Source of the DNA: a virus
Strand: one strand, 5' to 3'
DNA length: 64,000 nucleotides
Virus record (IMG/VR): IMGVR_UViG_3300046467_000379
Coordinates: 1-64,000 of that record
Positions 8,332-17,352 of the stretch are shown here, piece after piece (position 1 is the stretch's first letter; each line of letters begins with the position of its first letter). Both the position numbers and the translations under genes were made by a program. The notes beneath the pieces are model-generated. The model saw nothing but the letters and a program-made list of their open reading frames with translations, was not told the origin of the DNA and did no database searches.

Positions 8332-8712
8332 TTATAAATATCGTTGTAAACTATTTGGTTTCCGTAATGCTTCCATACATTTTTGAAGAGTATCCTCTAT
8401 CGAAAACCCCACAGTAGGTGACTCCTCTTCTTGAGCCTCTAGTTGTGCTAATTCTAATGCAGAGGGCATTGTATTCTGCCTCACATGCGACTGTATCCAT
8501 GTATACCCACCTCCCTTTTTTCTTCTGTAATGACCTGTAACGTCTTGACCACCACTATACGCTGTTTCCACCTTCTGTTGTACTACATCCACCCCATCAA
8601 CCACCAATTCACCCTGAGCAGAAAACTTAAAGTGTCTGTCAGGGTGTTCTTGCTGTAAACAATCCAGCACAAATTGGTATATAGCGGATTCTATTTGAGT
8701 TTGTATAGACAT
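8332..8712 (-). CDS. Hypothetical protein
   Basis: 126 residues. A helical N-terminus (MSIQTQIESAIYQFVLDCLQ) is followed by a short beta-like segment with a basic Gly-rich loop (GHYRRKKGGGYTWIQSH), then an acidic helix (LELAQLEAQEEE). The 'GGQDVTGHYRRKKGGGYTWIQSHVR' region (two parts joined here, shown as GGQDVTGHYRR and KKGGGYTWIQSHVR) resembles short segments found near capsid minor proteins, but no family can be named. Conserved spacing with its neighbours indicates a real gene of the head cluster. Confidence 0.6.
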   Translation of the reverse strand: MSIQTQIESAIYQFVLDCLQQEHPDRHFKFSAQGELVVDGVDVVQQKVETAYSGGQDVTGHYRRKKGGGYTWIQSHVRQNTMPSALELAQLEAQEEESPTVGFSIEDTLQKCMEALRKPNSLQRYL

Positions 8713-8719
8713 CGTATAT

Positions 8720-8935
8720 TTACTGAGTACCTTCTAATGAAATTTTTTGAATCTTCTTCATTGTAATTCTTTCTTTCTCTCCAAACCCCCACCGTTCCCT
8801 TAATCCTGGCCTACGCAACAGTTCCTGTTTTAAGACTTCCAATTCCTCTGGGCCAAGCTCCCCACCAAATCCAGGGGTGAGGAGCCGTATATCATATCCT
8901 GTACGTTCTGTGAATGTTTTTTTAAACTTTGGCAT
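8720..8935 (-). CDS. Small hypothetical protein, start uncertain
   Basis: 71 residues from MPKFKKTFTER; an upstream in-frame ATG at 8953 would add six residues. Neither start has a clear Shine-Dalgarno. The start overlaps the 3' end of the phosphoesterase gene, which suggests translational coupling. Short basic protein with a Gly/Pro turn (LLTPGFGGELGPEEL) and a helix. A segment of this kind, 'L(K)QELLRRPGLRERWG', is reminiscent of head-to-tail minor proteins, but the match is weak. Confidence 0.5.
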   Translation of the reverse strand: MPKFKKTFTERTGYDIRLLTPGFGGELGPEELEVLKQELLRRPGLRERWGFGEKERITMKKIQKISLEGTQ

Positions 8936-10238
8936 AGGTGGTAGCCCACACATCTTTCATAGTACTATTAAACATGCTGGGTGTATCATCAAACCTGTCT
9001 AAATAAATCACTTCCAGGCCCACATTGCCATAGTCTGGGTGCCAATAAGTAACTACTTGTTTAGGGGGCGTAATGGCTTGAACACGCTGCAAGGCGAATT
9101 CATCTCCACCCTTCATTGTCCCACATATATATGCTGCCCCAGTACCTATATCCATAACATCTACACGATGGAAATGGCCCATAAGGACATCTGAGAAATT
9201 TCCTGGCATCACCCCATCATGTTCTACAATAGTGCTTTCCAGAGCTTGTTTAAACTGTATAACCCCACGCATATTCCCAATCATTCGACTGATAGATGCA
9301 GAACTTCCACCACCTGATATAGCATCACCATGAAACATTAGAACATTTTTACCAGCTATATCCACTATATGAGCAAAAGATTTAGGTATATCAAAGTGAA
9401 TGTTCTTCTGATTCGCACAGAAAGCCGCCATCCATTGGTATGCCAAGTAATCCCAATCCATGTATTTATCCTTCATTGGAGGTTTTCTTGTCATTCTTCC
9501 ATGATTACCTACCACACAAGGAACCTTAATAGTTTTAAAGTGCGGAGCCAAAAACATGAGTGCTTGGGAAATTGAACTAGCTGTGTGCATCATCTGCATC
9601 ATACAGTTATCAAGATTGGTACGAGATAATTCTTCATGTATATCCCCACTAATCATATCCCCTAACATAGGAACCATCAACTCATCAATATTACAAATAT
9701 TACGCCTATATGTGGCTAAATTTAGAACTTGGTTCGCCCACCCTGACAACCGCCTATTAAAAATATCATAATCATAAGCGTTCATAGACATCATTTGGGG
9801 TGCAAACACTTCTTCCCCTACATGCGTATCAGTAAGTACAGCCACCATCACTTGAGCTTTGGATGATTTCCCTTTGGCAGGGGGTGGTTTGATAGGCACA
9901 GCATCAAAAGTTGGTGCATATGTTTGAATAGCCTCTACAATCAAATCTTTCTTAGCATCGCCTGAAATCACTTGCTGATACAATTTTTTATAGTAATTTA
10001 GTTCTGCTTTATAGGTTGCTACTTTTTTATCAAGCTTAGTTCTATCCTCTATCGACTCCAAGAGTTCTTCTTGGTCTACCTCGTCTTCGCTGAAAGCCTC
10101 TCTGTCGTACCAGCGTTGGACGGTTGTCCTGTGAATCGGAATCCCGTATTCCTCCTCTATCCACTGTGATATCCCCGTCCACGTCTCCCCCTCTTGCTTC
10201 TTTTTTATTATTTCTAATCTTGCCTGTTCTGGAATCAT
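8922..10238 (-). CDS. Calcineurin-like metallophosphoesterase with N-terminal HTH
   Basis: 438 residues; the start follows AAGGAG. Residues 1-48 look like a helix-turn-helix (IPIHRTTVQRWYDREAF), and 55-95 form a coiled coil. Residues about 130-400 carry the metallophosphoesterase metal-binding motifs in order: D137-T-H139 (VLTDTHVG), D194 (MLGDMISGD), N245-H246 (VVGNHGR), H303 (MFHGD) and H355-x-H357 (GHFHRVD). This superfamily includes nucleases (SbcD/Mre11) and phosphatases; the substrate here is not known. The position between portal-side genes and capsid genes, rather than in the replication block, hints at a packaging or head-associated nucleic-acid role. The HTH may target DNA. Confidence 0.8.
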   Translation of the reverse strand: MIPEQARLEIIKKKQEGETWTGISQWIEEEYGIPIHRTTVQRWYDREAFSEDEVDQEELLESIEDRTKLDKKVATYKAELNYYKKLYQQVISGDAKKDLIVEAIQTYAPTFDAVPIKPPPAKGKSSKAQVMVAVLTDTHVGEEVFAPQMMSMNAYDYDIFNRRLSGWANQVLNLATYRRNICNIDELMVPMLGDMISGDIHEELSRTNLDNCMMQMMHTASSISQALMFLAPHFKTIKVPCVVGNHGRMTRKPPMKDKYMDWDYLAYQWMAAFCANQKNIHFDIPKSFAHIVDIAGKNVLMFHGDAISGGGSSASISRMIGNMRGVIQFKQALESTIVEHDGVMPGNFSDVLMGHFHRVDVMDIGTGAAYICGTMKGGDEFALQRVQAITPPKQVVTYWHPDYGNVGLEVIYLDRFDDTPSMFNSTMKDVWATTYAKV

Positions 10239-10359
10239 ACTCTCTCCTTACCGTTAGAACTATAATTTTCCCGCACATCAAACAATTTAAGTCATTGTCC
10301 TCATTGACATACATATTGCCTGCACATTTAGGACACATACTATCAGAAATACTAGGCAT
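10042..10359 (-). CDS. Small zinc-ribbon protein overlapping the phosphoesterase start
   Basis: 105 residues from MPSISDSMCPKC. The N-terminal 30 residues hold a clear C-x2-C-x13-C-x2-C zinc-ribbon (CPKC ... CLMC). The start ATG overlaps the stop of the preceding 877-residue gene by 8 bases. The last 65 residues are read out of frame through the phosphoesterase HTH region and are Arg/Gly/Asp-rich, so they may not be under selection as protein. The zinc ribbon itself looks real; whether the long C-terminal extension is translated as shown is uncertain. Confidence 0.5.
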   Translation of the reverse strand: MPSISDSMCPKCAGNMYVNEDNDLNCLMCGKIIVLTVRREYDSRTGKIRNNKKEARGGDVDGDITVDRGGIRDSDSQDNRPTLVRQRGFQRRRGRPRRTLGVDRG

Positions 10360-12985
10360 AGTCAACCTTCAAAAGGGCATTCAGAATCGGAGCGTCATCA
10401 CCAGCTTCTTCTAATGCCTTTCTCATAGCCTCTAATTTGGCTACTTTCCCTGTTTCAGGCACCCAATATGTGGATGCATCCTCATCTGAAACCTCAGGGT
10501 CATCCGTATCTTGGTCACCCCCTCTATGCAGTGCGTCAGTCTGCCCATAATCTGACGTATATGCCATTTGCAGCCCCAAACCAGCAACTGGCTTTGAACC
10601 CTCTGGTTCAGTGTTGCTCTCTTGTTTACGTCTTCGTTGCATATCATTCTCCTTAGTTACAGCATCTTTATGGGGAGCCTCATTAGGATTATCTTTAGTT
10701 CGTTCTACGAAAAGGGCTTGTGGGTGTGGCCCAGTTGCTGCTTGGCTATTTTGGTCTGGGGTATTGTTTCCAGCCCCCTCAGTACTGGCTTTTTGCACAT
10801 AAGTCTTGTTATGCCAGCCAGGTTTCCGTTCCGTTGTACCGTTACTAACAGAAGGGTCTTCCTCTTGAGGATATGGTGCTGCAATAGCTGCTTCCATTCC
10901 TCCTGCGAGGCCCATATTAATGTGGGGTTCGTTCTTTTCAGCAACTTCCATCGCATCCTCTAATTTACGGCTTGTCTTCTTATGGTTGAGAGTATCCTCT
11001 GTCACATCTTTCTCCCAACTAAGTCTTTGATACGGGGTAATATTTTGGTTATATGCATCCGCTGTGGCGGGGGCACCTGACATATCCTCATCAAGTCCTG
11101 GGGCAAGACCCTTTTTACCACCTTTAGACATATTAGGAGAACCATCGTATAAAAATTGAACGAGCCTATCTACCCCACTCTTCTTGCTTTTACCCATCAA
11201 TTTCTCTCGTTTCTTATCTTGCCTACGTTTGTTTTTAAGATGCCTTTTCTTTGTACCACGTCCCCCAAAGGTTGGTGTAAAGACTCCTGCATTTGTAGAA
11301 GTAAAGACTGTACCTGAGAGGCCATTAAAAGCACCGCCATCTCCTCCACCCTCACCTTCTTTACGAATAAACTTCATTAGCTTACTTACAGAGAAATACC
11401 GTTGTATATCAGGGTCAGTTTCAAAAGAACCTGTAGGTTTGTAGCTAGGAGATTCAAAGGCTACTTTATCAAACATCCGCTGTACACCCTCTTGATGTTG
11501 AGATGGTACTTTTGAGAGCATTGACTCCGTATGGTCTGTTAAGAAGTCATGTATGTTCATTTCTTTTCTAGTTGTATCTAAATATTCTTGGCTGGGCCTT
11601 TGACCTTTGGGCGCATTACGAGGAGGTCTGTTAGGTCTAGCTCTTCCTAAAGGAAAAGCATCGTCATAATCCATATCACGAACAGCAGCCCCATGTCTCT
11701 GCAACATATCAGAACGATGTACTCCTTTTAAACCATCCGCATGTTGGTTAGCAGTCATAGGAACATCTCTATGAATTTTATCTAAATAATTATAAGCATG
11801 GTAATGTACACTAGGTACTGGGCGTCCCTCCCCCTTATTCTCTAAAAAGAGGGGAGCCTTGTCATGCCCAACAGGAAGAAATAAGTCAGGATGTGTATCT
11901 TCCCATTCAGTGTGGGGCCGATTCTTATCGACTTGACGTTGTATTTCATCCCCCATATGCCTACGGAAACCTTCTATACCATCATCTTCTTCAGCTTTTA
12001 TGAATTTCATTAGTTTGCTTACAGCCTTTTCCTCATCCCCAAATAAATCTGGGAATCGCTGTTTAAAAGCATTTTTGGCCTTCGGCTGGGGGGAAACGGG
12101 TGTCTCTGCTGAAGGGTTTGCTGACGGGTTTGCAGAGGGTTCTTCAAGCTCACCCCCCATCGTTCTATATGTTTCACGCCTCCCTCTCATAGAAGGGTAG
12201 CGATATTCTGCCGTATCAGAATGGTGTCCTGATTCCATTGCCGCATCCCCTCTCCTTGCTCGATTCTCACGCCCATAACGTTCTTTAGGCCAAGCCTCCC
12301 CTCTGTCATAACCCTTAAAATCTGAGTGGGGGCCAGGTTGAGGGTCTGTTGGAAATTGGGGCTTCATTTCTCCCCGAATATTATCTCCCTCTCCTTCAGG
12401 GGGTAAGGGAGCCGAATCAGCAAAAGAACGAGTCATAGATGCAGGCCATTGCAATGGATTATACCCTAAACTATCAGGATTAAAGGCAGGACTTACCTGC
12501 CGAAGGCGGCGATGTAAATCATCTGCCAATCCCATAGCATTATGGGACATATCAGTCCTCATATTAGCCCTAAGATGGTTACGATGAAAGCCTTCTAAAG
12601 TCATATTATCATTTAGACCAGCCCCCCTCTCTTCTTGAGGCTCTTCTATTTTATATTGAATAGAATCAGGATGGTATGAATACTCTTCCCCATGATTTAA
12701 TATGTTATGTACAGTGCCTATGGCATGATGCCCCTCCATGTGAGTTCCCATGTCAATCCCGTCAGGATGTTCTCGTAGCAACTGTATATATGCATGAGCA
12801 GCATGAAGAGGACTACTATCCCCAGGATAATCATAGGGCTGCATTTTATTAGCTATGGTCTGAATCCGCTGTGCGTCCTTACTCCCAGATTCAGGAAGCC
12901 CTGCGGATTGATTCATATTAAACCCTTTAGGGTAAGACTCTTCTGAGTCAGGGAAACCAATTTTCTCAATGTCTTTATCGGGCAT
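10352..12985 (-). CDS. Large low-complexity phage protein, possible head component
   Basis: 877 residues from MPDKDIEKIGF, with a GAGG ribosome site and an 11-base overlap with the portal stop. Mostly Pro/Gly/Gln/Arg/Asp-rich and probably disordered. Two near-identical amphipathic motifs, SKLMKFIKAEE (about residue 320) and SKLMKFIRKEG (about residue 530), and a looser DRLVQFL stand out. A His-rich helical patch (HAAHAYIQLLREH ... MEGHHAIGTVHN) lies near residue 70. A basic stretch (KKRHLKNKRRQDKKREK) is near residue 565. The C-terminus is helical (ALEEAGDDAPILNALLKVDYA, 21 residues split as ALEEAGDDAP and ILNALLKVDYA). Gene order next to the portal suggests a minor head or internal protein. 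No family recognised. Confidence 0.7.
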   Translation of the reverse strand: MPDKDIEKIGFPDSEESYPKGFNMNQSAGLPESGSKDAQRIQTIANKMQPYDYPGDSSPLHAAHAYIQLLREHPDGIDMGTHMEGHHAIGTVHNILNHGEEYSYHPDSIQYKIEEPQEERGAGLNDNMTLEGFHRNHLRANMRTDMSHNAMGLADDLHRRLRQVSPAFNPDSLGYNPLQWPASMTRSFADSAPLPPEGEGDNIRGEMKPQFPTDPQPGPHSDFKGYDRGEAWPKERYGRENRARRGDAAMESGHHSDTAEYRYPSMRGRRETYRTMGGELEEPSANPSANPSAETPVSPQPKAKNAFKQRFPDLFGDEEKAVSKLMKFIKAEEDDGIEGFRRHMGDEIQRQVDKNRPHTEWEDTHPDLFLPVGHDKAPLFLENKGEGRPVPSVHYHAYNYLDKIHRDVPMTANQHADGLKGVHRSDMLQRHGAAVRDMDYDDAFPLGRARPNRPPRNAPKGQRPSQEYLDTTRKEMNIHDFLTDHTESMLSKVPSQHQEGVQRMFDKVAFESPSYKPTGSFETDPDIQRYFSVSKLMKFIRKEGEGGGDGGAFNGLSGTVFTSTNAGVFTPTFGGRGTKKRHLKNKRRQDKKREKLMGKSKKSGVDRLVQFLYDGSPNMSKGGKKGLAPGLDEDMSGAPATADAYNQNITPYQRLSWEKDVTEDTLNHKKTSRKLEDAMEVAEKNEPHINMGLAGGMEAAIAAPYPQEEDPSVSNGTTERKPGWHNKTYVQKASTEGAGNNTPDQNSQAATGPHPQALFVERTKDNPNEAPHKDAVTKENDMQRRRKQESNTEPEGSKPVAGLGLQMAYTSDYGQTDALHRGGDQDTDDPEVSDEDASTYWVPETGKVAKLEAMRKALEEAGDDAPILNALLKVDYA

Positions 12986-15023
12986 TTTCATCCTCTTCCT
13001 CATAGGGGTTATATTCCCTAGATTCCGAATCACTAGTAGTATTATATTTGATTCCTTCGGTATGCGGGGTTTTATACACTGGCCCCATTCCGAAGGAAGC
13101 CTTTTCAACATGAGTCACACCTGTGGAATGTAAGTCTGCCACAAAGTCTATCCCATCTTGACTAAACCACATTTGTTTACCATCTTCAGATACCTGTTTA
13201 ATGATAGGCGTTTGGTATCCTTTAGACATAAGCCCCTCAACCCAATTCTTAGGAGGGTTTAAATTAGTTGGGTCATCCTCAGATTTCCGATTATCTGCAT
13301 ATTTATCCAACTCCTCAGTAGTCCTCTCCTTCCTGGGCAGCGAGTTATATGTATAGTCTTTATTCTGACCGCCTTTCAACGGTGCGAAAGCCATATTTTG
13401 CATGGGCATGGGGGGCATTGGTTGTGCTTCTGCGGATTCCCCTCCACCTGGCGCAGCCCCAGTGCGTCCAGGGGCAGGATTAACGCCCTCAGGAGGAGCG
13501 GGGGGTTGTCCAGGCTGTTGCCCCGATTGAGCTTGCTGTTCCATCATTTGTTGCTGTTGTTGCATCTGTTCCATCTGTTGTTTCTGCTGGTCTATTGCCA
13601 TATCCATCTGTTCACCCTGTTTTTCCATCATGTTAACAGGCTTACCAAATATCATGAACTCAGCATCTTCCACAGGAACACCGTCATCCTTCAGACGTAT
13701 CTCAAAGCCCAATGCAATGAATTGATTTGCAATTTGAGCCTTTTGTTGAGAGAAGCTGATACGAGTTGCTTCAGCCTTCTCTTCAGGATTCGGTAGTTTC
13801 AAGCCCCAATCAGTTATTCCAAACGCTTCCAAAATCTGCGGGAACACCTTTTCATGGAACAATCTTTGGTCACCCTCAACCACCCTACTCATAACAACTA
13901 ATTGCTGAGTTTGGGTAGAGAGGCCACCAAAGGCTTCAGGCGCACCCTGCCAAGCAGGAGTTACGCCCCACATAGCTGCAATTCGTTCCCGTATTTCGCT
14001 TCTAACAGGCAAATAGTCCATCTCATTTAGTGTATGGAACAAACGTACCATATCCACTCTTCCTCTGTTATTACGGGAGGACACAGCCACCATTGGTATA
14101 TAGTTAGGGTCAAGACGTGTTTGTGCTGCAATCTGCTGCCTTTCCCTACGCAGAGACTCAGGGTCATCTGTAAAGACCATCATCATAGATGCTGGCATTT
14201 TCCTCTCAAAGAAATATCTATATAGGTTTTTATCCATTCCTATTAAAGTAAGAGCTTTTTCAAAGATAGTTAGAATTGGACTCCATCCGTATGTCTCACT
14301 AGGAGAAAATTTAGATAGATGGATAATTTCCCCATCCAACATGAAGATATGTTGATTCCGATGATAATACTTATACATTACAGGTTGTAATTTAATGTCA
14401 CAATCATCTTGGGGGCAGTCTCCAGGGTCTTCTTTCACTTCATCTCTATGGATTGGGCATAAGAAGTGGGCGTTTTTAGGCAACCCTGCGGCATCTAGGT
14501 CAAATTCTACTAAAGCTGGATTCAATCGTCTGAGTTCATTTACTTTAGATTTAATGCTACCGTCCTCATCCTTTTTATATTCTTTAACTATGTATAAAAA
14601 GGAGTCATCAATCGCATTTAAGTCAAAATGAAACTGCCTCAAGACTTCTTCCAATGATTGGTCAAAAATATTACAATCATCCATAAATTTCATGAGACGT
14701 TTCTGTTGTTCAGGGTCTGGATTTTCTACTAGAGGCACCCATTCTATGCCTCTCCTAAATACTTCACCTGTTATGTGCTGTAACGGGGAACGTACTTCTT
14801 CAATGGAGTAGGCCAACATTTGCAAGTCCATCACAAGCTGCTGACGATACGCCATTTGATGACGTACCCACGTATTCACTACATGGTCTAGACCTATAGT
14901 AGGGGCACGGCCCGTTTCTCCATTCCCAGACTTCATTAAATCTAAAAAGTTAATTTGTTCATTAAGATTAATAACAGTTTGGGCTAGTTTAGGCACCTCA
15001 GGTAGATAATCCTGTAGTCTCAT
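12975..15023 (-). CDS. Portal protein
   Basis: 682 residues. It has the general layout of a phage portal: an N-terminal helical wing (MRLQDYLPEVP...), a central region with 'HLSKFSPSETYGWSPILTIF', then the stem-type sequence 'MWGVTPAWQGAPEAFGGLST'. The last two thirds-to-end is a Gln/Met-rich (QQKQQMEQMQQQQQMMEQQ) and Pro/Gly-rich linker (about 470-570), then a C-terminal domain. A Cys/His cluster, CPIH ... CPQDDC at about residues 188-208, sits in the wing region and could bind a metal. Located after the large terminase and reductase and before the capsid block. The assignment rests on length, motif style and position. Confidence 0.75.
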   Translation of the reverse strand: MRLQDYLPEVPKLAQTVINLNEQINFLDLMKSGNGETGRAPTIGLDHVVNTWVRHQMAYRQQLVMDLQMLAYSIEEVRSPLQHITGEVFRRGIEWVPLVENPDPEQQKRLMKFMDDCNIFDQSLEEVLRQFHFDLNAIDDSFLYIVKEYKKDEDGSIKSKVNELRRLNPALVEFDLDAAGLPKNAHFLCPIHRDEVKEDPGDCPQDDCDIKLQPVMYKYYHRNQHIFMLDGEIIHLSKFSPSETYGWSPILTIFEKALTLIGMDKNLYRYFFERKMPASMMMVFTDDPESLRRERQQIAAQTRLDPNYIPMVAVSSRNNRGRVDMVRLFHTLNEMDYLPVRSEIRERIAAMWGVTPAWQGAPEAFGGLSTQTQQLVVMSRVVEGDQRLFHEKVFPQILEAFGITDWGLKLPNPEEKAEATRISFSQQKAQIANQFIALGFEIRLKDDGVPVEDAEFMIFGKPVNMMEKQGEQMDMAIDQQKQQMEQMQQQQQMMEQQAQSGQQPGQPPAPPEGVNPAPGRTGAAPGGGESAEAQPMPPMPMQNMAFAPLKGGQNKDYTYNSLPRKERTTEELDKYADNRKSEDDPTNLNPPKNWVEGLMSKGYQTPIIKQVSEDGKQMWFSQDGIDFVADLHSTGVTHVEKASFGMGPVYKTPHTEGIKYNTTSDSESREYNPYEEEDENAR

Positions 15024-15026
15024 AAA

Positions 15027-15443
15027 TTAATCCTTTGTCAAGTTTTCTATGTCTGACATACTGGTAAGTTTAAGCATTGTTTGCATAGCCATTTCTTTAA
15101 GTAAGAAACCCTCAGTTTTATGGATTTGTTGAGTAGTAGTATGCAAAGATTTTTCCATTTCAAGCAAACGCTCTCTAAGAACGTGGTTTTCTTCTTCTAA
15201 CCCAGAATTATTTTCAAAAGCAGAATTTTGTAATGTGCCCAACCTTGCAGCTTCTTTCACTAGAGCTATGAAAGCACCTTCCGTTAGAACCGTAACGGCT
15301 TTACTATCATCTTCAACCTCATCCTCTGGCCCTAAGTTAGTTAGGTCTTCATGCCACGTATCTAAAATACGCCAAGTATTAGTGACCTCATCCCGATTAG
15401 CTGTATACTGGGTTTCCCTATCTTTTAAGAACATTCCTACCAT
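15027..15443 (-). CDS. Hypothetical coiled-coil protein
   Basis: 138 residues; AGGAGGG lies 5 bases before the ATG. The N-terminal half has acidic 'EDEVEDDSKAVTVLTEGAF', followed by a long coiled coil (about 75-120, SGLEEENHVLRERLLEMEKS). No family recognised. It is the first gene after a promoter motif at 15474-15479 and ends 3 bases before the portal start, so it is probably co-transcribed and possibly co-functioning with the portal. Confidence 0.6.
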   Translation of the reverse strand: MVGMFLKDRETQYTANRDEVTNTWRILDTWHEDLTNLGPEDEVEDDSKAVTVLTEGAFIALVKEAARLGTLQNSAFENNSGLEEENHVLRERLLEMEKSLHTTTQQIHKTEGFLLKEMAMQTMLKLTSMSDIENLTKD

Positions 15444-15473
15444 AATTACCCTCCTACTATACTTCTCTAATAC

Positions 15474-15479
15474 ATTATA
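15474..15479 (-). promoter_or_regulatory. Phage promoter motif (ATAGTATAATGTATTAG) upstream of portal operon
   Basis: TATAAT within TATAGTATAATGTATT in the 54-base gap between the reductase stop and the small coiled-coil gene. It matches the motif at eight other sites in this window. The start of the downstream gene lies about 30 bases further on, enough for a short leader with AGGAGGG. Confidence 0.55.
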
Positions 15480-15497
15480 CTATAAAATTTGATTTTC

Positions 15498-17348
15498 TTA
15501 CGAAATCTTACACGCACTCCACCCACACACTTTACAAGTCTCACAACCACTTTCTTGTACAATCAACGGAGACTCACAATCACACTTAGCATCTTCCCCT
15601 TCTAAATGCCCCGTTACCAACACCTCTTTCTCCCTACTACCATTACGATATACGGTAATTCCTTTGCATCCCGTCTCCCAAGCTGTCATATAAGCTTCAA
15701 ACACATCTTCTAAGGTAGCCTCAGACGCAAAATTAATGGTTTTAGAGATGCCAGAATCCACATATTGTTGGAAACGGGCTTGCATTAAAACATGGTCTTC
15801 AGGAGAAATGTCTTGGGCTGTTACATATACTTCTTTAACCCAATCTGGAACATCGTCACGGTCTTTTAAAGAACCACCAGAGGCCAAATAAAGCATAAGG
15901 TCTTCAGAATAGAAATTATTTTCTTTCGCATCTTTTTTAAACTCTTCGTTAATATAGAATAGGGTCTGACCCTCCAATATATTTTGTTTACGCCACGCCA
16001 AAGCAAAGATAGGTTCAATTCCACTAGCGCACCCCGCAATCATAGAAATAGTGCCCGTAGGGGCTACCGTCAAACGACAAGCGTTCCTATAATTTTCTTG
16101 AATCTTATAACTACTTTGTTCCCACGCGGGGAAAGTTCCTCTAAGCGAACCTAATTCTAATGATTTAACGCTTGCCATATGATTAACAAATCGCATAACC
16201 TCGTCTCCAACTATCCGTGCCTCTTCAGAGTTATACGGAATTCGCAACTTAATCAATAAGTCAGCAAAGCCCATAACACCTAATCCAATCTTACGAGTGG
16301 CCTTTGTCATCTTTTCAATTTCAGGAATACTATAATCATTTGCATCAATAACATTATCAAGGAAATGTACTGCATTACGGATTACGTGTTGAAGCCTATC
16401 CCAATCAATCATGTTTTCCCAGCCAACCTCAGACTGGTCAAGTCCAGTGGGACGAACAAACTTAGCGAGATTAATTGACCCCAGGTTACAACTCTCATAC
16501 CCTAATAGGGGCTGTTCTCCACAAGGATTAGTTGCAATTATATCCCCGTATTCCTCACCAACTTTATTATCTTCATTCATTCTATCGAGGAAGACCATCC
16601 CAGGTTCTCCATTACGCCATGCACCCTGAACAATCTTTAAGAAGACTTCTCTTGCATTTAAAACTGAGACGGGGAATCCTGTTTTAGGGTCATTTAATGT
16701 ATAGTCCTGGCCCAGTTTAACTGACTTCATGAAGTGGGTGTCAACAGCAACAGAAATATTAAAATTATGTATATCTCCCTCTGTTCTCTTACACTCAATA
16801 AAAGAAAGGATGTCGGGGTGTCTCACACTCAGAACAGCCATGTTAGCTCCGTCACGCTTGCCCCCCTGAGTTATCATACTGGACACCCTAGAGAGCGTTT
16901 TAAGCACCTCTATGGGGCCACAGGCAACACCATGAGTAGATTGAATCTTAGCCCCCTTGGGTCTAATTTTAGATAGCGCAAAACCTGTGCCGCCACCAAA
17001 TTTCTGCACCATAGCGGCATCCGTAGCAGACTTCATGATTTGTTCCATACTATCTTCCAATGGCAAAACGAAACAAGCTGACAAAGTGCCTTGAGCAGTG
17101 CCTGCATTCATTAGTGTGGGGGAATTAGGCAGAAATTCCAGACTCCATAGCATCTCAAAGAAATTTTGTTCTAAGAGTGTTATTTCATTTGGAAGGACTT
17201 CATAATAGCTATCTACCTCAGCTATTGCTTTTGCCACCCTCCAAAATAGTTCTGGTGAATCTTCTGTTGGGTTCCCTTCCATATCTTTAAGAAAATATCG
17301 GTGTGCCAAAATGGTTTCTGCCTGTTCAGAAATGTGTGTGTCTATCAA
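15498..17348 (-). CDS. nrdJ: Ribonucleotide reductase, class II (adenosylcobalamin-dependent)
   Basis: Converts ribonucleotides to deoxyribonucleotides for phage DNA synthesis; the class II type needs vitamin B12 cofactor and no separate radical subunit. Counting from the TTG start, the redox cysteine pair is C92 (LSACFVL) and C287, and the thiyl-radical cysteine C276 lies in [15 protein letters not shown]. Also visible are FGGGTGF, '[10 protein letters not shown]', [10 protein letters not shown] and a C-terminal Cys-rich tail (CDCESPL ... [12 protein letters not shown]) for thiol exchange. About 616 residues, no intein. Start: GGGGG followed by TTG at 17348 immediately after the terminase stop; an upstream in-frame GTG/ATG at 17429 lacks a ribosome site and overlaps terminase by 77 bases. 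It sits between the terminase and portal genes, an odd place for a metabolic gene. Confidence 0.93.
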   Translation of the reverse strand: MIDTHISEQAETILAHRYFLKDMEGNPTEDSPELFWRVAKAIAEVDSYYEVLPNEITLLEQNFFEMLWSLEFLPNSPTLMNAGTAQGTLSACFVLPLEDSMEQIMKSATDAAMVQKFGGGTGFALSKIRPKGAKIQSTHGVACGPIEVLKTLSRVSSMITQGGKRDGANMAVLSVRHPDILSFIECKRTEGDIHNFNISVAVDTHFMKSVKLGQDYTLNDPKTGFPVSVLNAREVFLKIVQGAWRNGEPGMVFLDRMNEDNKVGEEYGDIIATNPCGEQPLLGYESCNLGSINLAKFVRPTGLDQSEVGWENMIDWDRLQHVIRNAVHFLDNVIDANDYSIPEIEKMTKATRKIGLGVMGFADLLIKLRIPYNSEEARIVGDEVMRFVNHMASVKSLELGSLRGTFPAWEQSSYKIQENYRNACRLTVAPTGTISMIAGCASGIEPIFALAWRKQNILEGQTLFYINEEFKKDAKENNFYSEDLMLYLASGGSLKDRDDVPDWVKEVYVTAQDISPEDHVLMQARFQQYVDSGISKTINFASEATLEDVFEAYMTAWETGCKGITVYRNGSREKEVLVTGHLEGEDAKCDCESPLIVQESGCETCKVCGWSACKIS

Positions 17349-17352
17349 TCTC

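Noticed and set aside
15498-15560. Cobalamin riboswitch for the reductase
   Set aside because: There is no free leader upstream of the reductase, because the terminase gene abuts it; no B12-box-like sequence is visible nearby.
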